A stretch of 64,000 nucleotides of DNA, from NCBI RefSeq assembly GCF_014773225.1, contig NZ_JACXAJ010000001.1:496001-560000 (forward strand). Direction: 5' to 3'. This DNA is from Pontibacter aquaedesilientis. GTDB taxonomy: Bacteria > Bacteroidota > Bacteroidia > Cytophagales > Hymenobacteraceae. The position numbers and the translations under genes are program-made. How positions within the stretch are numbered: position 1 is the stretch's first letter; each line of letters starts with the position of its first letter. Shown here one piece after another: positions 42,995-51,567 of this stretch. The notes under the pieces are model-generated. The model made no database searches. It was not told where the DNA came from and saw only the letters and a program-made list of their open reading frames with translations.

Positions 42995-44644
42995 CTATTT
43001 TCTTTTTTGTCGGTAGTACTGAATCAGGCCTGCCGTGGAGCTGTCGTGGTCTGCTTCTTTATCATGCAAAAGTTCCTCCTCAATGGTGCCGGCCAGCTGT
43101 TTGCCCAGTTCCACACCCCATTGGTCGAAGCTATACACGTTCCAGATCACACCCTGTACGAATACCTTGTGCTCATACATGGCGATCAGGCTGCCGAGCG
43201 CATAAGGCGTTAGCAGGTCAAACATGATGGATGTGGAGGGTTTGTTTCCTTCGAACACCTTATGGGGCACCAACTGCTCCAATTCCACACCGCTCATACC
43301 TTTCTTCTCCAACTCTTCCCGCACCTCTGCTTCGGTCTTTCCCTTCATGAGGGCTTCTGTCTGGGCGAAAAAGTTAGAGAGCAGCATCGGGTGATGTTCA
43401 CCAATCGGGTTTTGGCTGTTTACAGGAGCCAGGAAATCGGAAGGTATCAGCATGGTTCCCTGGTGAATCAGCTGGAAAAAAGAGTGCTGCCCGTTGGTGC
43501 CGGCGGCTCCCCAGATCACAGGCTGCGTCTCGTAGTCTACGAACTTGCCGTTGCGCATGGCCGACTTGCCGTTGCTTTCCATCTGCAATTGCTGGAGGTA
43601 ATCCGGTAACAGGCGCAGGTACTGGTCGTAGGGCAGCACAGCATGCGACTGTGCCCCAAAGAAGTTCGTATACCACACGCTCAGCAGGGCCATCAGCACC
43701 GGAATGTTCTGGTGCATTGGGGCGGTCTTCAGGTGTTTGTCCATGGCTTCGGCACCACGCAGCAACTCCTCAAACCGCTCGTACCCCAGGGCACAGGCAA
43801 CCGATAAACCGATAGCCGACCAAAGTGAGAATCGGCCGCCCACCCAATCCCAGAAGTGGAAGGTGTTCTCGGGTGCGATACCGAATTTTGAAACTGCCTC
43901 CGTGTTAGTGGAGAGCGCCACAAAATGCTTGCTGACATGCGCTTCGTCCCGAGCTGTTTCCAAAAACCACCTGCGGGCTGTGTGGGCATTGGCAATGGTC
44001 TCCTTGGTGGTGAATGTTTTAGAGGCGATAATGAAAAGCGTCGTCTCCGGGTCGACCTTGCGCAGCACCTCGGCCGCATCGGTTCCGTCCACGTTAGAGA
44101 TAAAGTGCACCTCAATGTCCGGCTTCTGATATTTTTTGAGTGCCTCGGTCACCATCTGCGGACCCAGATGCGAACCGCCTATACCTATGTTCACCACATG
44201 CTTCACTTTTTTACCAGTATAGCCGGTCCATTCGCCGCTGTGAAGCCGATCGCAAAAGTCCTTCATCTGGCGCTGCACGTCATGCACTTCTTTCAGCACA
44301 TCCTCACCCTCCACGATCAACGCTTCATCGGTAAAATTACGCAAGGCTGTATGAAGCACGGCGCGGCCTTCAGTGGCATTGATCCGTTCGCCGCGCACCA
44401 TGCTGTCGATAGCAGCAGGCACCTGCATTTCCTCCGCCAATTCGGTCAGCAGCTTTATCGTCTCTTCCGTTATGCGGTTTTTTGAGAAATCGTACAGGGT
44501 TCCATCCACTTCAAAAGAGAATTTCTGGAACCGTTGCGGATCAGCCTTAAACAAATCTCGCAGGTGCTGCGACTTTAGCTGTTTTGCGTGTTCTTCCAGT
44601 TTCTTCCAGGCTTTGGCTGCAGTCGGATTGTCGTTGTGTAGCAT
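42995..44644 (-). CDS. pgi: Glucose-6-phosphate isomerase
   Basis: Interconverts glucose-6-phosphate and fructose-6-phosphate. The 549 residues match the E. coli-type enzyme. Motifs: [12 protein letters not shown] (about 154), the sugar-phosphate loop [15 protein letters not shown] (about 208), [16 protein letters not shown] (about 268), [19 protein letters not shown] (catalytic His about 385) and a C-terminal [11 protein letters not shown] (Lys about 511). It precedes, on the opposite strand, the trehalose-like cluster and supplies its hexose phosphates. It carries one CTATACCT octamer. Confidence 0.97.
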   Translation of the reverse strand: MLHNDNPTAAKAWKKLEEHAKQLKSQHLRDLFKADPQRFQKFSFEVDGTLYDFSKNRITEETIKLLTELAEEMQVPAAIDSMVRGERINATEGRAVLHTALRNFTDEALIVEGEDVLKEVHDVQRQMKDFCDRLHSGEWTGYTGKKVKHVVNIGIGGSHLGPQMVTEALKKYQKPDIEVHFISNVDGTDAAEVLRKVDPETTLFIIASKTFTTKETIANAHTARRWFLETARDEAHVSKHFVALSTNTEAVSKFGIAPENTFHFWDWVGGRFSLWSAIGLSVACALGYERFEELLRGAEAMDKHLKTAPMHQNIPVLMALLSVWYTNFFGAQSHAVLPYDQYLRLLPDYLQQLQMESNGKSAMRNGKFVDYETQPVIWGAAGTNGQHSFFQLIHQGTMLIPSDFLAPVNSQNPIGEHHPMLLSNFFAQTEALMKGKTEAEVREELEKKGMSGVELEQLVPHKVFEGNKPSTSIMFDLLTPYALGSLIAMYEHKVFVQGVIWNVYSFDQWGVELGKQLAGTIEEELLHDKEADHDSSTAGLIQYYRQKRK

Positions 44645-44874
44645 GTTATATTCTGTAGAGGTGGTTATGGCAGAAACTACTCTTAAAGTGCCCGCCAGGT
44701 TATCAGTTCATCCTAAATATGGTGCTTTTCAGGTCTAAATATACAGCTTTTTGTAAGCTACAGGAAGCGCAGTATCATTTCAGGTATGTGATGCGTAGCC
44801 TTTAATCAGATTGTTTTATTCCGGAAGGCCTTTGTTTCGTATGAAGATAAACCGGAATGTTAAGATAAAAATTG

Positions 44875-45063
44875 ATGATGAAGCACGAAAAAAATCAACC
44901 TAGCCCGAAAACTAACCCTAAAGCGAAAATTCTTCGTGAGGACGATGGCAAACGCACTCCCCCGGCCCACACGGAATACATCACCGGAGGCGAAAGCCCA
45001 TCCACCAGACCGGAACAGGGTCCCGACGTATCTCCTGAAGAGCGAACGGAAGGCATTCCCTGA
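44875..45063 (+). CDS. Small disordered hydrophilic protein
   Basis: A 62-residue protein, or 61 if the second ATG at 44878 is used, rich in Pro, Glu, Lys and Gly (KNQPSPKTNPKAK, STRPEQGPDVSPEERTEG). It has no hydrophobic segment and appears fully disordered. It resembles short stress-related hydrophilic proteins only in composition, and no family is recognised. The moderate confidence that it is a gene comes from its codon pattern and clear start and stop. Confidence 0.5.
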   Translation: MMKHEKNQPSPKTNPKAKILREDDGKRTPPAHTEYITGGESPSTRPEQGPDVSPEERTEGIP

Positions 45064-45195
45064 TGTTGAAATCCTATACCTTTAGATTGGAAACGGCGGT
45101 TCAGTTATTTGCGAAAACAACAGGTACGTTGCGATCGAAAACCAACAGGTATAGCGCAGGGCATACACTATAGTTTAACCTAAACATTTCTTAGC

Positions 45196-45942
45196 ATGAG
45201 TACCCTCAGCCAACTACTTAGCGAAAAACATATCAAGGCTCTGATTCTGGACCTGGATGGTGTGGTCACGCAAACAGCACGCTTGCATGCCCAGGCCTGG
45301 AAACGCATGTTCGATGCCTACCTTAAGCAACGGGGTGAAAAAGAAGGCAAACGCTACGAGCCGCTGGATATTGAGACGGATTACCGGGAGTATATAGATG
45401 GTATTCCACGATACGACGGTGTGCGGAATTTTCTGAAGTCTAGAGGTATCAGTTTGCCTGACGGCACTCCGGAAGATGAGGAAGAAGATGAAACGGTAGG
45501 AGGGCTGGGAAATCTGAAAAATATGTACCTTCAGGAGTTGCTCAAACAAAATGGCGTGGATGTGTACGAGGACACAATTGCCTGGCTCAAGCAGCAGAAG
45601 CAGCAAGGTATGCGCACCGCCGTGATTTCAGCCAGTAAAAATTGCGTGGATGTGCTGCATGTTGCAGGTATAGAGCGACTGTTCGAAGAGCATGTGGATG
45701 GACTGCAGTCGGCTGCACTCGGACTGAAAGGCAAACCGGCACCCGATATTTTTCTGGAAGCTGCCCGCCGGCTAGATATAGCGCCACAAGAGGCTGCCGT
45801 GTTTGAAGATGCCCGAAAAGGCGTGCAGGCCGGTAAAGCCGGCGGCTTTGGACTGGTAGTAGGTATAGATCGCCACCACGACGCCGAAGGCTTGAAGTCA
45901 AACGGGGCCGACCTTGTTATTCAAGAATTTCCTAAAGTATAA
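45196..45942 (+). CDS. HAD hydrolase, beta-phosphoglucomutase-like
   Basis: A 248-residue HAD-superfamily protein. The nucleophile loop is LDLDGVVTQTARLHAQAW (about 18), with motif II VISASKN (about 144), Lys in GLKGKPAPDIFLEA (about 178) and motif IV VFEDARKGVQAG (about 200). The cap domain has a KQRGEKEGKRYEPLDI insert. It is the first gene of a tight trio with a trehalose-phosphatase-like and a GH65 protein, matching the N-terminal domain of mycobacterial OtsB1 (Rv2006). Its likely role is interconversion of beta-glucose-1-phosphate and glucose-6-phosphate, or a related phosphatase step. Confidence 0.88.
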   Translation: MSTLSQLLSEKHIKALILDLDGVVTQTARLHAQAWKRMFDAYLKQRGEKEGKRYEPLDIETDYREYIDGIPRYDGVRNFLKSRGISLPDGTPEDEEEDETVGGLGNLKNMYLQELLKQNGVDVYEDTIAWLKQQKQQGMRTAVISASKNCVDVLHVAGIERLFEEHVDGLQSAALGLKGKPAPDIFLEAARRLDIAPQEAAVFEDARKGVQAGKAGGFGLVVGIDRHHDAEGLKSNGADLVIQEFPKV

Positions 45943-45970
45943 ACCCCCATTATCGACACCCAAAATTGAC

Positions 45971-46795
45971 ATGATGATACAGAAACACGAGGCCCACGAA
46001 CTGCCCTCGGCCCTCGAGAAGCTCCACGAACTCAAAACCCAGTTACAAGGCAAAACACCCGCCGTCTTCCTTGATTATGATGGCTGCCTGACCCCCATTG
46101 TAAAGCGTCCCGAAATGGCTGTCCTGTCTGATTACATGCGGGCTGCTTTGCAGGATCTGGCCTCTGTCACAAAAGTGGCCGTTGTAAGCGGACGAGACCG
46201 TCAGAATGTAGAACAGCTGGTAAAACTCGATAACCTTTACTTCGCTGGCTCCCACGGCTTCGACATTTCAGGTCCGGATGGTATGGCATCGGAGCCGGGT
46301 GGAGCCAAAGCGGCGCTTCCTGCCCTGGACAAGGCCGAAATCATTTTGCAGGAAAAACTCCGACACGTAGCAGGCAGTCAGGTAGAGCGCAAGCGCTATG
46401 CGATTGCGGTGCACTTTCGCAACGTGCCCGACGAGCAGGTAGAGAATGTGCGAAATGCTGTGAACGAAGTGCTGGACGCTATGCCGGCGTTGAAGATAGG
46501 CCACGGCAAAAAGATTTATGAACTGAAGCCGAACTTGGATTGGCACAAAGGCAAGGCCGTGTTGTGGTTGATGGAAGAGTTGGGCCTGAACGACAGTCAG
46601 TACATTCCGCTCTACATCGGGGATGACATTACCGACGAAGATGCTTTCGCAGCACTGCAGGGGCATGGAATCGGTATACTGGTAGGGGAGCACGACGACA
46701 AAACGGCTGCCACCTACCAATTGGAAAGTGTGGAGGAAGTGCGAGTTTTTCTGGAAGACCTCACCGCTACCATCAAGAAACAAAATAATGGTTGA
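45971..46795 (+). CDS. Trehalose-6-phosphate phosphatase-like protein
   Basis: About 274 residues from ATG 45971. This start avoids overlap with the HAD gene, whereas an upstream ATG at 45914 would overlap it. HAD-type motifs of the OtsB family: FLDYDGCLTPIV (about 35), VVSGRDRQNVEQL (about 72), GSHGFDISGP (about 94), then IYELKPNLDWHKGKAVLWLM (about 190) and YIGDDITDEDAF (about 219). No OtsA trehalose-6-phosphate synthase lies in the window, so the true substrate is open. It overlaps the GH65 gene by 8 bases. Confidence 0.85.
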   Translation: MMIQKHEAHELPSALEKLHELKTQLQGKTPAVFLDYDGCLTPIVKRPEMAVLSDYMRAALQDLASVTKVAVVSGRDRQNVEQLVKLDNLYFAGSHGFDISGPDGMASEPGGAKAALPALDKAEIILQEKLRHVAGSQVERKRYAIAVHFRNVPDEQVENVRNAVNEVLDAMPALKIGHGKKIYELKPNLDWHKGKAVLWLMEELGLNDSQYIPLYIGDDITDEDAFAALQGHGIGILVGEHDDKTAATYQLESVEEVRVFLEDLTATIKKQNNG

Positions 46796-49190
46796 ATGGA
46801 GTATCATCTTTGACCAATGGATACCCAAGGAGCAAACCCTGCGTGAGGCACTCTGCACGCTTGGGAATGGCTATGTGGCGACCCGGGGGGCGTTTGAGGA
46901 AGCGAAGGCCGAAGCGGACATCAACTACCCGGGGACATATATAGCGGGAGGTTACAACCGCCTGACCTCCGAAGTGGCTCGCAAGCAAATCGAGAATGAA
47001 GACCTTGTTAACTGGCCTAACTGGCTGCCGGTTTCATTCCGGCATGCGGGCGAGGACTGGTTCCACTTGAGCAAGGTGGAATTGCTGGATTTCCGGCAGG
47101 AACTAGATATGAAACATGGTTTGCTGCTTCGGTCTGTGCACTTTCGCGACGGAAAAGGCCGCGAATCCATGCTCAACACGCGCCGCCTCGTCAGTATGGC
47201 CAATGCCCACCTGGCAGTGCTGGAATGGGAACTGACCCCTATCAACTGGTCTGGCGAGATAGAACTGAGGGCCGCACTGGACGGACGCGTGATAAACAGT
47301 GGTGTAGCCCGTTATCACGCTTTGGCAAGTCAGCACCTCCAGAATTTAGAACAGGGACAGCACAACGAAGAAACCATGTATCTGGTAGTGCAGACTGTTC
47401 AATCAAAAATCCGCATGGCACAGGTCGCCCGCACGCAGGTATTCCTCGATGGCCAAACCAGTGGTATGATTCCGTTGACTAAAATTGAACAGGGTTATGT
47501 GGAGCACCAGTACACATTACAAGCTTTAGCGGGACAGCCGCTACGACTCGAGAAAAGCGTACTGATTTATACCTCCCGCGACTGGGCCACCTCCGAACCC
47601 TTACTCGATGCCTGTATAAATATCGGTAGACAGGGTATGTTTGAAGAATCCCTGGAAGAGCACAAACGGGCCTGGCAGCGCCTCTGGAACCGTTGCGACC
47701 TCGACACGGCCTGTCTCAGCAAAACGCAGTCCGTACTGCGGCTCCACATTTTCCATTTGCTGCAAACCGTATCCGGGCATACCGTAGACCTTGACGTAGG
47801 CGTTCCGGCGCGAGGCTGGCATGGGGAGGCTTACAGAGGGCATATCTTTTGGGATGAGCTATTTATTTTTCCTTTCCTCAACATGCACCTTCCTGCCATC
47901 ACCAGGGAGTTGCTGATGTATCGCTACCGCCGGTTAAACGAGGCCAGAAGTGCAGCAAAAGAGGCAGGATACAGGGGAGCCATGTTTCCTTGGCAAAGCG
48001 GCAGTAATGGGAGAGAAGAAAGCCAGGTCATCCACCTTAATCCAAAGTCAGGACGCTGGCTGCCCGACAATACTTACCTACAGCGGCATATCAGTTCGGC
48101 CATAGCCTATAATGTGTGGCACTACTACCAGGCCACCGAAGACATGGATTTCCTCAGTTACCACGGAGCCGAGCTTATGCTGGACATTGCCCAGTTCTGG
48201 TCCACCATCGCCACGTTGAACCATGAGATGGGTCGCTATGAAATTCTGCATGTGGTGGGGCCCGATGAGTATCACACTGAGTACCCTGACTCTTCGGAGG
48301 TAGGGCTGAACAACAATGCCTATACCAATGTGCTTGCCGTTTGGGTGATAACAAAAGCACTCGAACTGAAAGAGATTGTGGACGACTCCAGATTCGTAGA
48401 GTTGCTTACCAAGCTGCACATCGGCCCGGATGACCTATCGCGTTGGGAGGACATCACGAAGCGGATGTATGTGCCCTTCCTGGAAGACACCAAAATTATA
48501 GCGCAGTTCGACGGTTACGACCAATTACTGGAATTTGGCTGGGAGAAGTATAGAGCCAGGTATGGAGAGACCATGCGCCTCGACCGCATTCTAGAGAGTG
48601 AAGGCGACAACGTGAACAGGTACAAAGCCAGCAAACAGGCAGACGTGCTGATGCTGTTCTACCTTTTTTCATCGGAAGAGCTGCTATCAGTTTTTAAGCA
48701 GCTTAACTACGATTTTGAGCCCGAATGTATACCCGAAAACATTGCTTATTACGAACAGCGGACTTCGCACGGCTCTACCCTGAGTAAGATCGTGCATGCC
48801 TGGGTATTGGCCCGTTCTGACCGTAAACGCTCCTGGGTTAACTTTGAAACGGCTCTGATGAGTGACCTGGAAGATATACAGGGAGGCACAACAGCAGAAG
48901 GGATACACCTCGGAGCCATGGCCGGTACCGTGGATTTGGTGCAACGTGCCTATACCGGCCTTGAAATACGCGATGATGTGCTTTGGCTAAACCCCGTGCT
49001 CCCGGATGAAATGCCCTGTCTGAATATTCAACTCCGCTACAGGGGACACTGGATAAAACTGAATCTGACAACAGAGAAAATGGTAATCACTTTTGATAAG
49101 GGCTGGTCGAAAGAAGTGAAGATCGGCGTGCGCGGCGAGATCCATAACTTCCGGACAGGAGACCAAAAGGAGTTTGACATTCAACGCTGA
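46788..49190 (+). CDS. Glycoside hydrolase family 65 protein (disaccharide phosphorylase-like)
   Basis: About 800 residues from ATG 46788; the ATG is embedded in the end of the phosphatase gene. The N-terminal domain opens with YVATRGAFEE. The (alpha/alpha)6 barrel has GWHGEAYRGHIFWDELFI (about 345) and the catalytic glutamate in VVGPDEYHTEYPDSSEVG (about 489). The phosphate-site region reads ASKQADVLML and SHGSTLSKIVHAW. GH65 members phosphorolyse trehalose, maltose or kojibiose to beta-glucose-1-phosphate, which fits the adjacent HAD phosphomutase-like protein. The exact disaccharide is unknown. Confidence 0.9.
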   Translation: MVEWSIIFDQWIPKEQTLREALCTLGNGYVATRGAFEEAKAEADINYPGTYIAGGYNRLTSEVARKQIENEDLVNWPNWLPVSFRHAGEDWFHLSKVELLDFRQELDMKHGLLLRSVHFRDGKGRESMLNTRRLVSMANAHLAVLEWELTPINWSGEIELRAALDGRVINSGVARYHALASQHLQNLEQGQHNEETMYLVVQTVQSKIRMAQVARTQVFLDGQTSGMIPLTKIEQGYVEHQYTLQALAGQPLRLEKSVLIYTSRDWATSEPLLDACINIGRQGMFEESLEEHKRAWQRLWNRCDLDTACLSKTQSVLRLHIFHLLQTVSGHTVDLDVGVPARGWHGEAYRGHIFWDELFIFPFLNMHLPAITRELLMYRYRRLNEARSAAKEAGYRGAMFPWQSGSNGREESQVIHLNPKSGRWLPDNTYLQRHISSAIAYNVWHYYQATEDMDFLSYHGAELMLDIAQFWSTIATLNHEMGRYEILHVVGPDEYHTEYPDSSEVGLNNNAYTNVLAVWVITKALELKEIVDDSRFVELLTKLHIGPDDLSRWEDITKRMYVPFLEDTKIIAQFDGYDQLLEFGWEKYRARYGETMRLDRILESEGDNVNRYKASKQADVLMLFYLFSSEELLSVFKQLNYDFEPECIPENIAYYEQRTSHGSTLSKIVHAWVLARSDRKRSWVNFETALMSDLEDIQGGTTAEGIHLGAMAGTVDLVQRAYTGLEIRDDVLWLNPVLPDEMPCLNIQLRYRGHWIKLNLTTEKMVITFDKGWSKEVKIGVRGEIHNFRTGDQKEFDIQR

Positions 49191-49195
49191 ACTCC

Positions 49196-49220
49196 CTATA
49201 CCTATACCTATACTTATACC
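49196..49220 (+). repeat. Short tandem array of CTATAC hexamers
   Basis: CTATAC repeats about four times with small changes (CTATACCTATACCTATAC then TTATACC). It sits directly after the GH65 stop codon and contains two overlapping CTATACCT octamers, the window-wide signal. Confidence 0.85.
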
Positions 49221-49254
49221 TGCGCAGGAAGCTTTCCGCCAAATCTAAAAAAAC

Positions 49255-50193
49255 ATGCACAAGATTATAACCATCACGATCAATCCCGCCTTAGACAAAA
49301 GTACCCATGTGAAGCGGGTGCTGCCCGAGAAGAAACTGCGCTGTGGCGAGCCTGTGTTCGAAGCGGGTGGAGGAGGTATTAACGTTTCCAGAGCCATTCG
49401 CAAGCTGGGCGGCGACTCCTGCGCCTGGCTGCTTTCCGGCGGACCGGCCGGAGAGAAACTTTGCGACTTGCTACAGGAGGAGGGCGTGGAATACTGGTCA
49501 GGAAAAACCAAAAGCTGGACCCGCGAAAACCTGATGGTAATGGAGGATAGCACAGGTGATCAGTTTCGTTTCGGCATGCCCGGTCCGCAAATCGAAGAGT
49601 CTGAATGGCAACAGGTGCTGGACAAGCTGGAGAAATTGGAGCAAGTCCCCGAATTCGTCGTAGCCAGTGGAAGCCTGGCCCCTGGCGTACCCGATGACTT
49701 TTACTATCGGATGGCAGTAATCGCTCACAAGCGCCATTTCAAGTTGATCGTTGATACTTCCGGCGACGCTTTGGTAAAAGCCGCGGGGGAGGGGCTATAC
49801 CTGATTAAGCCGAATTTAGGAGAGTTAGCAAAGCTGGCTGGCAAAGAGCACATCTCGGCACTGGAGCAGGAAGCGTTTGCCATGCAGGTAATAAACGAAG
49901 GCAAGTGCAAGGTGCTGGTGGTGTCACTTGGTCCACGGGGAGCCATGCTCGCCTCTAAGGAGTCAGGTATACAGTACATCGTGCCGCCAACCGTGAAGCA
50001 AAAGAGCGCTGTTGGAGCAGGGGATAGTATGGTAGCTGGCATTGTACTAGGCCTGACGCAGGGCAAGTCGATGGAAGAGGTCGTGCGCTACGGGGTGGCC
50101 GCCGGCACCGCTGCGACCATGACGCCGGGCTCAGAGCTTTGCCGCAAAGAGGATACAGAGGAGATATACCAGTGGTTGATGGAGCATAAGTGA
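49255..50193 (+). CDS. PfkB-family hexose/fructose-1-phosphate kinase
   Basis: A 312-residue sugar kinase of the 1-phosphofructokinase/tagatose-6-phosphate kinase branch. It starts ITITINPALDKSTHVKRVLPEKKLRCG and has the substrate motif GGGGINVSRAIRKLGG (about 37). It ends with the PfkB signature AVGAGDSMVAGIVLGL (catalytic Asp about 253). The 64-base spacer from the GH65 gene consists of a run of TATACC-like hexamers. Together with pgi and the aldolase next door it points to local handling of hexose phosphates. Confidence 0.9.
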   Translation: MHKIITITINPALDKSTHVKRVLPEKKLRCGEPVFEAGGGGINVSRAIRKLGGDSCAWLLSGGPAGEKLCDLLQEEGVEYWSGKTKSWTRENLMVMEDSTGDQFRFGMPGPQIEESEWQQVLDKLEKLEQVPEFVVASGSLAPGVPDDFYYRMAVIAHKRHFKLIVDTSGDALVKAAGEGLYLIKPNLGELAKLAGKEHISALEQEAFAMQVINEGKCKVLVVSLGPRGAMLASKESGIQYIVPPTVKQKSAVGAGDSMVAGIVLGLTQGKSMEEVVRYGVAAGTAATMTPGSELCRKEDTEEIYQWLMEHK

Positions 50194-50267
50194 TAGATTT
50201 GCTATCGCTGATGTAGCAGTAATTTTGTATCCTCTCTTAAATGCGGCAAGGGTGCTAACAATCGTGC

Positions 50268-50303
50268 ACAGGAATCCTGTCAATCTTTGTATCCTGTGAG
50301 TTC
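50268..50303. repeat. Short spacer with repeated ATCCTGT words
   Basis: ACAGGAATCCTGTC is followed by ATCTTTGTATCCTGTGAG: the word ATCCTGT appears twice and the first copy sits in a small palindrome. Similar ATCCTGT-rich spacers are common in Bacteroidota by memory. Located between the sugar kinase and the aldolase terminator. Confidence 0.5.
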
Positions 50304-50339
50304 ATGGGGTAGGGCCCCTTTATTGAGATTCAAACAAAT

Positions 50340-50373
50340 AAAAAAGGGTGAAGCTTTAGCCTCACCCTTTTCA
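50340..50373. terminator. Bidirectional terminator between kinase and aldolase genes
   Basis: Stem AAAAAGGGTGA / TCACCCTTTT around a 10-base loop between convergent genes, with A- and T-runs at the two ends. Confidence 0.85.
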
Positions 50374-50390
50374 TCTTATGCTAATTCTGA

Positions 50391-51461
50391 TTAAGCATTG
50401 CGATTCACGCAGTTCAGATCTTCAAACGCCTCTTTCAGTCTGGCGATGAAGTTTTCTTCGCCTTTGCGTAGCCATACACGCGGGTCGTAGTATTTTTTGT
50501 TCGGAGAGTCAGCGCCATCCGGATTGCCGAGCTGGCCTTGCAGGTATTCCTTCTTCGATTCGTAGTAGTTCTTCACACCGTCCCAGAAGGCCCACTGCAT
50601 ATCGGTGTCGATGTTCATTTTGATGGCACCGTAACCAATTGCCTCTGTGATCTTAGCTTTCTCAGAACCGGAGCCACCGTGGAATACGAAATTCACCGGG
50701 TTATCGCCTGTTCCGAATTTCTCTTTGATGAAGTCCTGTGAGTTTTTCAGGATCTCAGGGCGCAACTCTACATTGCCCGGCTTGTATACACCATGCACGT
50801 TACCGAAAGCCGCTGCGATTGTAAATCGGTCGCTTACCTTTTTCAGTTCTTCGTAGGCATAAGCCACTTCATCAGGTTGGGTATAAAGTCTGGAGCTGTC
50901 CACGCCGGTGTTGTCCACGCCGTCTTCTTCGCCACCCGTCACACCAAGTTCGATCTCAACGGTCATGCCGATCGCGTTCATACGCTTCAGGTAGCTGGCG
51001 CAGGTTTCAATGTTTTCCTTGATCTCTTCCTCTGAAAGGTCGAGCATATGCGAGCTGTAAAGTGGCTTGCCATGCTGCTCGTAATATTTCTCACCGGCGT
51101 CCAGTAGCCCGTCGATCCAAGGCAAGAGTTTCTTCGCAGCGTGGTCGGTGTGCAGCACAACCGGTACGCCATAGGCTTCCGCCATCAGGTGCACGTGCTG
51201 CGCACCGGATACAGCGCCGGCAATGGCGGCTTTCTGGTTGTCGTTCTCAAGGCCTTTGCCCGCAAAGAATGTAGCACCGCCGTGCGAGAACTGAATGATA
51301 ACAGGTGAGTTGAGCGCCTTTGCTGCTTCCAGCACGGCGTTGATAGAGTTAGTGCCAATCACGTTAACGGCTGGCAGTGCAAAGTTATTCTCATTGGCAT
51401 ACTTGAACAGCTCTGTTACTTCATCGCCGAACAATACCCCTGATCTGAAACGTTTTTCCAT
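50391..51461 (-). CDS. fbaA: Class II fructose-bisphosphate aldolase
   Basis: Zinc-dependent cleavage of fructose-1,6-bisphosphate to triose phosphates. The 356 residues match the class IIA (E. coli FbaA) type. Motifs: FALPAVNVIG (about 28), zinc site VVLHTDHAAKKLLPW (about 107), EIELGVTGGEEDGVD (about 174), and FVFHGGSGSEKAKI (second zinc His about 265) with the GAIKMNIDTDMQ substrate motif. It is convergent with the sugar kinase. A TATTTTCG -7-like element lies about 50 bases upstream on the minus strand. No octamer copy lies in this gene. Confidence 0.97.
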   Translation of the reverse strand: MEKRFRSGVLFGDEVTELFKYANENNFALPAVNVIGTNSINAVLEAAKALNSPVIIQFSHGGATFFAGKGLENDNQKAAIAGAVSGAQHVHLMAEAYGVPVVLHTDHAAKKLLPWIDGLLDAGEKYYEQHGKPLYSSHMLDLSEEEIKENIETCASYLKRMNAIGMTVEIELGVTGGEEDGVDNTGVDSSRLYTQPDEVAYAYEELKKVSDRFTIAAAFGNVHGVYKPGNVELRPEILKNSQDFIKEKFGTGDNPVNFVFHGGSGSEKAKITEAIGYGAIKMNIDTDMQWAFWDGVKNYYESKKEYLQGQLGNPDGADSPNKKYYDPRVWLRKGEENFIARLKEAFEDLNCVNRNA

Positions 51462-51567
51462 GAATGTTTAAGTTTTATTTCGATTTGAAATTAAGTATAA
51501 ATATGTTCTAAACCGAAAATAGATGACGGGAGCTGCAGAAAAGTGAATGTGTACCTTACCTGAGGGC

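Noticed and set aside
43398..44129. Long alternative frames inside pgi on both strands
   Set aside because: Full overlap with a certain pgi gene; high-GC codon periodicity explains the open frames.
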